Assembly: GCA_003427395.1 (NCBI GenBank)
Contig: BFEA01000448.1
Location: forward strand, 627,690 to 655,946
From: Chara braunii
Lineage: Eukaryota; Streptophyta; Charophyceae; Charales; Characeae
DNA: 28,257 nt
Direction of reading: 5' to 3'
Shown: piece after piece, positions 19,059-28,257 of the stretch
Layout of the letters: the number at the start of each line of letters is the position of its first letter
Position numbering within the stretch: the first letter of the stretch is position 1
Notes under the pieces: generated by a model
Told to the model about the DNA's origin: nothing
The model's input: only the letters and a program-made list of their open reading frames with translations
Databases searched by the model: none
Translations under genes and position numbers: made by a program

Positions 19059-19073
19059 ACCACTGAGCTACAT
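19059..19073. repeat. Target-site duplication of LINE B, 5' side
   Basis: This is an exact second copy of ACCACTGAGCTACAT (see 8552-8566). It is followed by CAAC (19074-19077), which completes the 5' acceptor strand of the tRNA-like sequence on the minus strand, and by the poly(A) tract of copy C at 19083-19094. Confidence 0.85.
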
Positions 19074-19153
19074 CAACTGGACTTTTTTTTTTTTGTAGAG
19101 GCCAGTCACCGAGTACACAGTGATCACCTGGAGTAGTAGGTCATGGGGAAAAT

Positions 19154-19201
19154 GCTCCATCTATTGGTGGGGAGCTTCACCTGCTGGAAATCGGGTCCAG
19201 C
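19154..19201 (-). promoter_or_regulatory. 3'-terminal double-hairpin module of LINE C
   Basis: Hairpin 1 (19183-19201) keeps the full GCTGGA/TCCAGC stem with one loop change. The 7-nt spacer matches B in length but differs in sequence. Hairpin 2 (19154-19175) keeps GCTCC/GGAGC. The sequence from here to the poly(A) differs from copy B. Confidence 0.65.
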
Positions 19202-19559
19202 GTCCCATTGAAAATACAAAAGAATACATAGATATCCGAAAACGTGAAATTGGAAAAAAGGATTATTTGGCCACTGCCATTGGAAAAAACCTCTTCCACT
19301 TTTTTGACTAAGGGAAAAGACACTGTCTCTTCGCCCTTTTCTCATGGCTCCAGATATACCTATTAGCACAAGCTGTGAGATATGCTGAGAATTCCTTCTA
19401 TATTCGATATCAGGAGATAGGAACAAGGGCTGATGCTGGGGGGGGGAAGGGATCTTGGAATTCTGATAGAGGGGATATAGGCACTGCAACGTCAATAGTA
19501 GTCCAGTCACCAAATTCCAATTTGTAATCCATTTTAATTCAACATCATCATCACCCATC

Positions 19560-21314
19560 GCCCCATTCCATATGACTTTTCCCAATCTCCCTCCCTGGTT
19601 TCCGCCCAGCCAGTTACGACATAATTTTTAAAAATGTGATTAGATTTTTGATTTATTGCACAAAAATTGAACTTTTTCTTTTGTTTGAGCCCATTTTGTT
19701 AGGATGTCTGTTTCAATTTGTTGTTTAATAGTCTCTGTGAAGTCTGGTCCATCTAGCCTGGTTCCTTTACATTCGTAAGTACATCTTCTCATCCAGATGA
19801 CCCACATTACAACTCTTCGCCCTATACCGAAAAGATTGACTATAAATTCCTCTTGATTTTCCATTGATTCTAACTTGGGGATCCATGTCTCTAGAAGAAT
19901 AACTTTCCACCCCCATGGCCATGGAACCTATGAGACTAGTTGTGACCAGATGCGGTCCCACCACCTCCATAGCCAGATGGAGCCCGGACACTACATAAAG
20001 ATGTGTTCTATAGTTTCATGAACTGTTCTGCTTGGAAAGGCTGATCTGCAAAATTTACACCATCTTGATGTTATTCCTTTCAGTTTTAAAGAGGATATGT
20101 CAATTAGCCAGTCATTTGTTGGGAGACACCTGTGCTCAATTTGCCATTGAAGGGAAGCAATTTTGAATGGTTTATTTTTGACTGTTTTAAACTACTTGAC
20201 CGACATCAGATCTCCTTTACTTATATTGAGGTGTTTCATCCATCTGGCTGATACTTCACCTTTTAAATTGATTTTCGGACGTATCATTCGATAAGCTGAT
20301 TTGACTTTCAACAGATGAATAGATCTCTTGTATGATCTATTATGTCTACCTACTCTTATTTCTGAACTCCATACCCAATTGGCCGGGTCTAAAGGTAATT
20401 TAGAAATAGGGCAGTCTGGTTTGAAGGCTAGCAAAGAATCTTTACTCTTGATTACTCTCATTATGAAAAAAAATATAGTGGACTTGGACTCATCGAGTTT
20501 CCCCTTGACTCATCGGAACGACGACATTGTTAGATAACAAGGAAAAAAACTGTAGGAGAAAATCCTCGATTTGGCCACCATCAAGAATCTTGCCAATTGA
20601 CTGGGGTTGAGACTTGAATGCTACCCAGTCATGTATCATTAATTTGGGGTCTCCTATGAGAATACGTATCCATTCAAGAGGAATGAGATCTATTATCTTT
20701 TCTAGTGATTCCGTCGAATGGTGACAATACTGTAGTCGCCTCCATAACTTAGATGGGTCTATCCAGTTATTGGTGTTCATATCTCATATACCATTAATCC
20801 TCATGATTCCATTATTAATCCATCCTTTCCAAGGAGAGTCCATACAATGGAGAACATATCCTTGGGAGTCGCAAATCCACCTATTATCGAATAAAGCTTG
20901 TTGACAGACTTCCTCCCACCTTTCTGGCGAGAGATTGTCTATTAGGGGGAGTTTCCTCCAGGTTTTCAGCATGGTCATCCAAAATTGATCATTTTTCAAA
21001 TCTTACCCGACAGCCTCCCTATTGAACATTGCGGATGTTATTACAGGATTAGAAATCCCCCGTGGGATTGTCCAAGATCGATTTTTCAACCATGTCAGAG
21101 GGTCAATTTCCTCAGACTTTGAGGGGGTTAGGCGCTTGATTTGCTCCAAGGCCAAAGGGGTCCATGGGGTTTGGGGGTTAAATAATAAGCATTGAATCGA
21201 TTGGATTGAAAGTGCCTTGGACTGGGTTAGAGGATCCATAACTCCTAACCCTCCCGACTTTTGGTTGAATAATAAACTGTCATGGTACCCTGTTGATAAC
21301 AGTATTGTATTCAT
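19560..21314 (-). pseudogene. LINE C ORF2, C-terminal half: connection region and zf-RVT-type zinc finger
   Basis: Blocks at 21314-21003, 20999-20784, 20780-20490, 20461-20192 and 19991-19640 follow the order of copy A. They include 'GGLGVMDPLTQSKALSIQ', 'RWEEVCQQALFDNRWICDSQGY', 'LEKIIDLIPLEWIRIL', 'LLKVKSAYRMIRPKINLKGE', and then 'IEHRCLPTNDWLI'. The zinc finger is split: its HX4C half reads H-I-F-M-stop-C, with the TAG at 19991-19993. The tail 'TRLDGPDFTETIKQQIETDIL' matches copy A, and similarity continues in a broken frame to about 19560. Multiple stops make this a clear pseudogene. Confidence 0.85.
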
Positions 21315-21486
21315 GATTACCTCTCCATAAAAAGACAGTTAATTGTCGTTGAAGAGATTTGAGGGAAACTTTATCCAAAGCCTAGATTGCTGACTTATAC
21401 CAAAGAGATGCTAAGATTACATTGTTAATTATCATTGATCGACCAAAAATTGAGGTATTCCACATTTTCAATTTGGACCGAACTGG

Positions 21487-22800
21487 TTAGAAGATCCATT
21501 CATGATGGGTCTTTGGCTTACCTTCAGCTGATAATGAGATCCCTAACACTCTGATGAGGGTATCTAGGGATAACCACTTTATCTTGGGTACTTTTGGTGA
21601 CCTTCCTCCTTGGTGATGTATCCACCATCCAATTGTTTTGTTTCCCCAGTTAACTTTCATATCTGAGAGGCAACAAAATTTGTCGATCATTTTTTAAATT
21701 TCTGCCATGTTTTTATCGGTAGCATCAATCATAAGGGATAGGTCATCAACGAAAAGAGAACAAACTGGAATTGCCTCTTCCGGCATGCTAGTGACCTGTA
21801 TGCGACGAATGTCTTTGTGTTGTTTCAAATTTGCCGCTAGTGCCTTCATGATAATGAGAAAAAGAAAAGGTGTCAAGGGATCCCCTTGCCTGACTGATTT
21901 TTCTAGCGGGATGAGGGGGCCACACTGTTATTGACCATAACCTTTGTTGTGGCATTTTGGTGCAAATTTTTCACCCATCTTCTAAATCTGGGACCAAAGT
22001 TAAAATTTTTCAGATATTTATCCAAAAAAAAACAATCTACATGATCATATGCCTTTTCAAAATCTATGAAGATAAAGGCAGCGTTATGTTTGGACCGACG
22101 AGAGATTTTAAGAAGTTCATTTACCAGAAGGATATTATCCTGAATGTTTCTGCTATTTATGAACCCCGTTTGAGATGGATGAATAATTTCTGGAATTATA
22201 GTGGACATACGATCTGTTAGTGCTAGCTATTAGCTTATAAACCACTATGAGAAGGGTTATTGAGCGATAATTTCTCATATTCGCCTTATCCTCTTTCTTG
22301 TACAGAAGTGTAAGTACTCCTTGTCCAACAAATTCCCCCATTTCTCCCGAGGCCCATACTGCGTGATAATAATCCATCAGATCCTTCGAGATATAATCCC
22401 ATACTGCTTTCCAAAATTCTTTGGGAAGGCCATTGATGCCTGAGACTTATCTTCCTCCATTAGTAAGAGGACTTTCCATATTTCCTCCTTTGCTAGAGGT
22501 TTCTCCATTATTTATTTTTGCTCCTCTGATAGTGTTTTATTTAGAGGACGAAGAAAATCTTATATTTTCACAGTGTGCTGCTCTTCAGGGATGTGTCTAT
22601 TTTGTGAAGTAAAAAGTGATTTAAAAAAAAATCTAGCTATTTTAGTACACGCTGTCGCCGAGCTGGCTAGATTTTTATTGTAATCCACCGGGTCTTCCAA
22701 AGTTTCAATGATAGTTTTTCTTGTTCTTGCTCTGGCCACGGCAAAGAAACGTGCATCCATTGTTCCTTCCGTATTTTGGACTTTGAGTTTACCCCTAATT
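21487..22800 (-). pseudogene. LINE C ORF2, reverse transcriptase domain
   Basis: Blocks at 22760-22560 ('DARFFAVARARTRKTIIETL'), 22377-22153 ('GQGVLTLLYKKEDKANMRNYRSITLL'), 22208-21903 ('QTGFINSRNIQDNILLVNELL', motif A 'FIDFEKAYDHVD'), 21876-21694 (motif C 'LFVDDL', 21742-21753) and 21690-21487 ('GWWIHHQGG') give the whole RT in order. Motif B falls at a frame break near 21880-21900 ('GDP' legible). Both aspartates of the catalytic box survive. The 'GIDGLPKEFW' block is degraded at about 22400-22450. Confidence 0.88.
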
Positions 22801-23089
22801 CTTAGTCATTGCCATCGATATTCCATTTGAGTCATTAGCTGAGTTTCCAAAAGTTGTAGTTCTTGGGCTATTGGTTCTAGGGTTTCTTGCTCTTCTGAGT
22901 CTATCTCTTGGTTTTGCAACTCACGAATTCTATTGTAGATGAGGGTTTCTTTAGCATGTTTTTATTTTGCCAATAATCTAGAATATTCATTACATTTACG
23001 ACCTAGAAAAGCAAGACCGTTGTTGAACCATTTAATATCATCTTTGAGACGATCTTTATGCTCTCTCAAAAAATTCCACACATCTCGAA

Positions 23090-23990
23090 GACAGTTGAGA
23101 AAACAGTCCATCTTGAGGAGGGATGTATTGCGATGATAGAATCATTTCCCTTGATTTGGTTTCTTCCTGAAGGACAAGATTGTCACACACATAGCATGAT
23201 CCAGACCTGGGAAATGACTTTTTGGGAAAATCTCTACTAGTTGGAGAGCACCTTGTTGTTCTTCGACCATCAGAATCAGATCAATACGAGATTTTGAACT
23301 ATGATTGGCGGTACCTTTTATGAAGCAGGTGAATGTTTTGAGCGTTAGATTTAACCTTCTATAAGAGTTGAAAAGATTGAGGGATTAGCATAGGTTATCA
23401 ATTATCCTCTCATCCATTGTCATATAAGTTGGACATGAGGAGGGGGAACGTCACCTATCTAAGTGTCTATCCGGGACAACATTAAAATTCCGCACAATGA
23501 TCAGGGGAATGCCTACTGGTAGGCGTGTGAAAATGTTTTCAAAGAAAACTTGTCTTTCCCCTACCTCATTAGGTTCATACACACATACAATTCTTACAAT
23601 CTCTAGTTCAAGCATGACTAATACATACACCCACCTACCATGTTCCAGGTCTATTATTGTATAGGTAATCTCTACTCTGGATAGGGGGGGAATCCAGATA
23701 GCCACCCCTGAGCTCCCAGGAGAAATAGCATGAGCTCCGTAAGTTTGGTAAGACCATATCTGATTTTGTAGGTAGTTATGCATATCTGTGTCCATCAAGT
23801 GTGTTTCCTGGATGCATATCACATCCGGCCACTCTTTACCGTCTATACCTTTTAATTGGTTATAGATCGCTTGTCTTTTGGTTGCTTTTGCAGAAGCTAG
23901 ACCATTAACGTTTAGGGATATGAGGTCTAAGTCTGATTGCCTTCTAAGAAACTTTCATTCCTTGTCCTTATTGTATAAAGCGTCAATAAT
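23090..23990 (-). pseudogene. LINE C ORF2, apurinic-type endonuclease domain
   Basis: The N-terminal codons ('DALYNKDKE', then a stop, then 'LDLISLNVNGLASAK' type sequence) begin next to a TAAATT at the position of the ORF2 start, so the ATG is lost. The block 23822-23451 reads 'MICIQETHLMDT', 'SSGVAIWIPPLSR', 'CVYEPNEVGER' and 'LIIVRNFNVVPDRHLDR'. At the 'GDFNA' position it has R-N-F-N, so a catalytic Asp is lost. Further down are 'SRIDLIL' and 'GLDHAM'. The linker 22801-23089 contains 'FNNGLAFLGRKCNEYSRLL', which the linker of A also has in part. Confidence 0.82.
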
Positions 23991-24059
23991 TTAAATCCTT
24001 CAATTTTGGTAAATTTAGAGTGACTCTATGGACAATTCAAGAACAATTAGGAGGTAGTG

Positions 24060-24934
24060 CTTTCTAAAAGTTCTTTCAGGGACCGGGGTCGAGCACCCCC
24101 CCTTTTTCCAAGATACCATGCTTCAACAATCTGGCTAAGAGGATCCTTACATCATCCTCTGACCAGAACAAACCTACCTTGATTTTGAGTATTTGAACGT
24201 CTTTTATCGCTTCTTGACCAAACCATTTCAATTCCTCTTGTCTAGTCCCTTAGTATTTTAGGTATACGTCTCTCTCTGAGTCTCTGCTATCCTTTGATCT
24301 TCTGTGGTTAGTGGGATAGCTACACCACCTGGTGGAAAATTTTCTTTTATGAATTTTAGTATTTCTAATTTTATCAAAAATTTTCCCGTCATTCCCCCAG
24401 TCAGAGAAACAAGAGACAAAAATTGAGGTTTGGTCCCCTGCACTGTTACTTCCCCATACTCAACTTCTTGTGGTTCAAACTGTCCGACTTGCCAAATCCC
24501 TCCTTTGTATCTAACCGACAAGATGACAACACCGGTTTTTTATGGATGGAGATCTCCTTGGCCTGGAATCATCCGAAACCTGAGTTTTTGTCTCTCGCTG
24601 GTTGGGGTCAATTCAATTTGTCTTGGAATTTGCTCTTCCCCTTCTTTGAGACCCTTACTTCCTCCTTCCCTTCCATCTCTTGAGATAGGAGCACTTCATT
24701 TTTATAACCCTGAACTGATTCTCTCATGGTTTGCCCTGAAATAAGTAGGAATTTATTTTCTCCGGTTACTTCCGAGACTATCTCTTGGAATTTCTGTGGG
24801 ATATTTTCACTGTTATAGGGAAGCAACTTAGGAGGAATGTCTTCCTCATTCACCGAGAGGAGGGGTCTCCCTTGTGACATTTTCTGATCAAATGCCCCAC
24901 TGTCCTTTTCTGGGGACGGTGTGTTTAGTCTCAC
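24060..24934 (-). pseudogene. LINE C ORF1, C-terminal domain
   Basis: The blocks 24934-24608 ('EIVSEVTGENKFL', then a Lys/Glu-rich stretch) and 24521-24258 ('VRYKGGIWQVGQFEPQEVEYGEVTVQG') align with ORF1 of copy A. A continuation to about 24100 reads 'DVQILKIKVGLFWSEDDV' and 'GGVLDPGP', where TGA replaces the Trp of copy A. The spacing to the ORF2 start (about 23990) is longer than in A. This is the unrecognised domain shared by all three copies. Confidence 0.72.
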
Positions 24935-25485
24935 GTCTTTCGTTGTCTATTGGAAGAGAAGTGTGACTGACATTGCATGAATAAAATCATTACCCGCAGT
25001 TTGCAGAACAACTTCAGATGGACTGATAAATAACACATCATTCCCAACAACCCCATTTAGTGAGTGTCTGGTTCACTTGCAGTGTCTTCGATATCACCAC
25101 CTCAGTATTCAGTGGATATGCACTATCTGTGAGGCTGCTAGGCTGTTGACTGAGAATCAGTTCTTCGTTCTCTACTAACTCATATTGAGTCTGGTTCATT
25201 TGTAGTGTTTGCGATACTGCAAACTCAGCTATACCTCAGAGTACACCTGCTGTTTGACTGCATGGTGACTGACTGTTTTGCAGAGATTTCAGGCTACTCT
25301 GAGCTTGGGGGGCATCCCGCTTATCTGAGCAGGGACTCACCTTCATGGACTATATCTGAAAGTTCTGCAGAGGGGTAACGCTTATTGAAGTCTCTTGAGG
25401 AGACTCCAATGAAGAACAAACACTTATTTGTAGTTCCAACTTTGGGTCGGTGGGCTTTGATGTGATTTTTTTTTCCCCTCTTTTT
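24935..25485 (-). other. LINE C ORF1, decayed low-complexity linker with internal repeat
   Basis: No long open frame exists here. On the plus strand GTCTGGTTCA(C/T)TTG(C/T)AGTGT occurs at 25066 and again at 25189, followed by similar 20-bp sequence, so a unit of about 123 bp is duplicated. The position matches the Gln/Asp-rich part of ORF1 in copy A, which also contains short internal repeats (5550-5690). Confidence 0.5.
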
Positions 25486-27180
25486 TTAAATATTTTTAAA
25501 AAAACTTTTTTTACCTTTGTTCTGCTTGTTAAGTTCGAGTTTGGATTTGCAAGGAGTGAGCACCAAACGTGATATCCTTTTACTACGTGCCCCTTGGTTG
25601 GCTGTCAAGTATGTCTTCCGATTATTTGAGTGACCTTTCCTTTCACTTTTCAGAATGAATTTTCGTTTGTACTCTAGAGGTTGAGCCTTGTGCCTCCTAG
25701 CAAGAGCTTTGAGTCTCCTCAGACTGCTAGACTGTGGATTGATCTTATGATTGGGGGTCATCCCATCTGGGATTCGCACTTGGTGCAAAACAGATTCCTG
25801 CGGCTTACCGCTTGTCAAAAGTAGTGGAAGAAACTTGTCTGATATTACACTGAGCAGTCTGTTACACGTGGTGCTCCTGTCTGAGCCTGGCGGAAGACCG
25901 TATTGCAAAACCAATTTCAAATTATCACTGTTTACCAGCACAAGCATCAGGTGTCCTTTGATTTGCTGCCAAGCTACATCACTTCATTCTGGGAACATTT
26001 TTTGTAGATTAAGGAGGAACCAGTCTGCCAGCTTTGTCAATTCCGCGTGCAGATCACTTGAACCTTTCTTTCCACTACCTAAAAGAGATGAAAAAAGGGG
26101 CACCGAAATCGGAGCGCCCTCTACTTCCATGGGATATGCACTCATTGCTATCTTAAGTGGATCAATGTCCATTGAAAGAGGTTCTTGTTCTTTTGCAGGT
26201 ATAGGGACCTGCTTTGGTTGGTTCTTATTTCCAGAATCCTGCTCCAGGGTGAGGGGAGTTGTGCTTCCATTGTTAGCGTTTTGTTCTTTCCTCTTCACTA
26301 CCCTCCATCCTGTTCCTGGATTCTGGTTTGATCTGGGAAGATAATTCTCTGGACCAGGACCAGAAGACCTCAACCTTCGCCTCTCTTACTTGAATTCTGG
26401 ACCAGATTACTCTTTTCTTGTGAGCTATTTACCACTTGTTTGTTTCCTTGGTCTTTATTCCCCCCAATCTGTGCAATTTTTTCGTGGTTTGTACCAAACT
26501 TGGCACCATCCTTTGCACCTGCTGTGTTATCAGTCTTCCACCTGTACTGACTGAAACCAAAGACCTTTGGGTGATTGATGATTGCGACTGCAGATGGGTT
26601 AGTGAGGGGGGTGGGAGATGATGCTGTCCTCCTCTACCCCCCCCCCCTTCCCCGATGTTGCTGTGGACGCTGATGAGGTTGGGACGGTAACCACTCAAGA
26701 GGCGGGCGTGGGGGTTTTCTCATATCCTCCCTCCCTTCCCAGAACCATCCGATTGGCTGGCCCACTTGGTTGAACTCATCACTATACACCCACCCCTCGT
26801 ATCCTTGTGTTACAGGGATCCACCTGTGAGGTCTCTGTAGATCCCTTTTGAGCTTTTGCTCTGTGGGGAAAGCGTGTTGTGGGTGGAGTGGGCACGCAAA
26901 TTCCGAACTGAGGTGTCCATATGCCTTGCATTTGAAACACGAGGGTCGGAATTTGTTGGCCATATGGATCTGATAGATCCTCCCTCCTATTTTGAAGGGA
27001 ATGATGTCATCTAACGAAAAAGGTTGATCCTTAGGGATGTCAAGGGCCATCATCAAGTAGTCGTCCCGTTTGGCGACATAAGTGGGTAGAGGGTCAATGA
27101 AGTCCACAATCTTATACTGCTGACCGAAATCGTGAATGAATGCTGCTTTCCTCCTTTGTTTCCTGTCATAAAAAAGATCT
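25486..27180 (-). pseudogene. LINE C ORF1, N-terminal and middle part with zinc knuckle
   Basis: The block 27107-26634 matches ORF1 of copy B: 'DFIDPLP', 'RDDYLMMALDI', 'IIPFKIGGRIYQ', the zinc knuckle 'CFKCKAYGH...C' at about 26892-26943 with spacing CX2CX4HX6C, then 'GYEGWVY' and 'GWFWEGRE'. It is followed by a C11 tract (26637-26647) and a frame change. The blocks 26373-25984 ('LADWFLLNLQKMFPE') and 25947-25486 (Lys/Arg-rich, 'SVISDKFLPLLL') continue it. Upstream, similarity runs to about 27180 ('KAAFIHDFGQQYKIV') and then stops, so the first 150 or so residues are missing or unrecognisable. Confidence 0.75.
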
Positions 27181-28257
27181 CAAAACCACAATGTCTTCCA
27201 GTAGTCTTCATGAACCAGTCTCGCCCACTTTCCTCGTCGCTGATTTTCCGAGTCTGATTTGCGATTCTATATACCTGTCGCGACCAAAAACCTTAACTCC
27301 CTCCCTTATTGACTATAGATTTTGACCGTTCTCTGCCTCCTTAGTTGACTGGCCCCAACAACCGCAAATCGTCATCTAGAAATCTTCGTGATCGAGATGA
27401 AACAAGGATTTGAGCAAAATGTGTATACTTCTCACAGATTTTGGCTATCACCAGACACTCCCATTCTCCTCCCCGTCGCTGATTTATATTGACCTCTCGC
27501 GAGCACTTGACTTTCCTCTGTGCCGGTTATGGAGTGCCTCCGCCGGTTATGGAGTGCCTCCTATTGATTTCACAGGCAGCTTCGCCTTCAAGCAACCATC
27601 GTGAACTAATTGCAGCATATAGAACAGGCAATCGACACCTTACACACACTTTGGCTACCACTGGGCATTCTCCATCGTCCTCCACCGTCGTTGACTTTCA
27701 TCAACGTCGCACGAGCTCGTAAGCTGCTTTTTCAAGCGCCGACTATGGAGTAGCTTGTATGGAAATCATTGTGTTGAAGCACAACATGATGCAGATCAGG
27801 CTCCACGTCAGCCTGTGACGTGGAATGACCTAGCGCCTGTGGTTACCCCGCGCGTGCATTAAGCGCCCCATCCGGATGACAAGTGACCTTCCCCAAGTCC
27901 TCACGTCAATCCACTCCATTTTTCGGAACACCTGCGGCAGCAACATGCTGGAGTTCATCACTTCAATTCCCTGGAGCAGGAAATGACCTTGCGCTAGCGG
28001 GCAGCTACGTGTGAAATGTTTGAGTGTCACATCAACTTTGTGTGGGTGGGAAACATCCTTGGGGCAGCTAGCAAAGACAAACTTCAAAATTGTGAAGCCC
28101 CTAAGCTCATTAAGCTGGCTGGTGGCAAACTGGCAGGACAGGAACGGTGGGTTCATCCTCAGAGAGAGAGAGAGGGGGAGAGGGCGTACCATGCTGGTGC
28201 GCGCATTGCTTAAATAATGATGTTCATTTGAAATTTCAGTTAAAAAAGAAAAGAAAA
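27181..28257 (-). other. Putative 5' UTR of LINE C, with diverged tandem repeats
   Basis: I see no supported coding region here. TTGGCTA(T/C)CAC(C/T) occurs at about 27440 and 27651 (offset about 211 bp). It is followed in both by CTCC(C/A)CCGTCG(C/T)TGA and CTCGC-type sequence. A weaker third unit is at about 27215. A 22-bp local duplication (CCGGTTATGGAGTGCCTCC) lies at about 27521-27562. Positions 28161-28175 are an AG microsatellite, and the window ends in an A-rich stretch. By position and repeat pattern this parallels the 5' UTR of copy B, but no sequence match between the two is obvious, so the assignment is inference. Confidence 0.4.
27803..27823. repeat. Perfect 8-bp palindrome containing ACGT cores
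   Basis: CCACGTCA at 27803-27810 is the reverse complement of TGACGTGG at 27816-27823, with 5 nt between. Each arm holds an ACGT core of the type bound by plant bZIP factors. It could be a regulatory site in the putative 5' UTR of LINE C, or chance. Confidence 0.4.

Larger units (their letters stand above)
19083..28257 (-). mobile_element. LINE copy C, 5' end beyond the right edge
   Basis: Read right to left this has a repeat-bearing putative 5' UTR (28257 to about 27200), decayed ORF1 (about 27180-24060), ORF2 (about 23990-19560), a 3' UTR with the double-hairpin module (19154-19201), the 46-bp tail (19095-19140) and an A12 tract (19083-19094). It is closer to copy A than to B in ORF2 ('LLFNPQTPW', 'EQI(K/R)RLTP'). 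It is more decayed than A, with no block longer than about 150 codons. A duplication matching its 3' flank was not found inside the window, as expected if the 5' end lies beyond 28257. Confidence 0.8.

Noticed and set aside
5979-27933. Shared 14-mer TTTTCGGAACACCT at 5979 and 27920
   Set aside because: One or a few shared 14-mers are expected by chance in 28 kb, and the flanks do not align.
28025-28040. 5' target duplication of LINE C (ACATCAACT, also at 19070-19078)
   Set aside because: The match is only about 9 bp and lacks the GGAC that must adjoin the poly(A). Copy C probably continues beyond the window.

Overview
The window is repetitive nuclear DNA of a eukaryote and contains no gene that looks like an intact host gene. 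Almost every recognisable protein-coding trace belongs to non-LTR retrotransposons (LINEs) on the minus strand. Their layout is ORF1 with one zinc knuckle, then ORF2 with an apurinic-type endonuclease, a reverse transcriptase and a plant-style C-terminal CX2C...HX4C zinc finger (zf-RVT type). That finger points to a streptophyte. A charophyte alga is my best guess, but this is inference and no sequence search was possible.

Region by region: copy A fills about 1-5991. Its 3' UTR runs off the left edge and its ORF1 is only partly present. Positions 5992-8551 hold a short poly(A)-terminated fragment (D), unassigned sequence with small direct repeats, a plus-strand LINE 3' end (E, 7441-7597), a three-unit tandem array (7595-8190) and a tRNA-derived, SINE-like stretch. 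Copy B fills 8567-19058. Identical 15-bp duplications at 8552-8566 and 19059-19073 flank it, so it is a full-length insertion of about 10.5 kb that includes an 865-base assembly gap. It has a long GC-rich, tandemly repeated 5' UTR, ORF1, ORF2, a 3' UTR of about 730 bp and a poly(A) tail. Copy C starts with its poly(A) at 19083-19094 and runs off the right edge. Its ORF1 is decayed and is preceded by a repeat-bearing putative 5' UTR.

All three copies are broken by stop codons and frameshifts. A and C resemble each other more than either resembles the more GC-rich B. They share a TAAAT(G) junction between ORF1 and ORF2, an unrecognised conserved domain at the C-terminus of ORF1, and a CX2CX4HX6C knuckle (seen in B and C). 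B, C and fragment E share a compact 3'-terminal module of two hairpins exactly 7 nt apart. The first hairpin is duplicated upstream and keeps its pairing through compensatory and wobble changes. This is the best candidate for the signal by which the reverse transcriptase recognises its RNA.

The main structural story is at the B/C junction. Removing B and one copy of its duplication rejoins the two halves of a tRNA-like sequence (box A, D-stem, T-arm, partial acceptor stem). The poly(A) of C lies 5 nt upstream of the same tRNA-like sequence. Two LINEs therefore sit, in the same orientation, at the 5' end of one tRNA-derived target.
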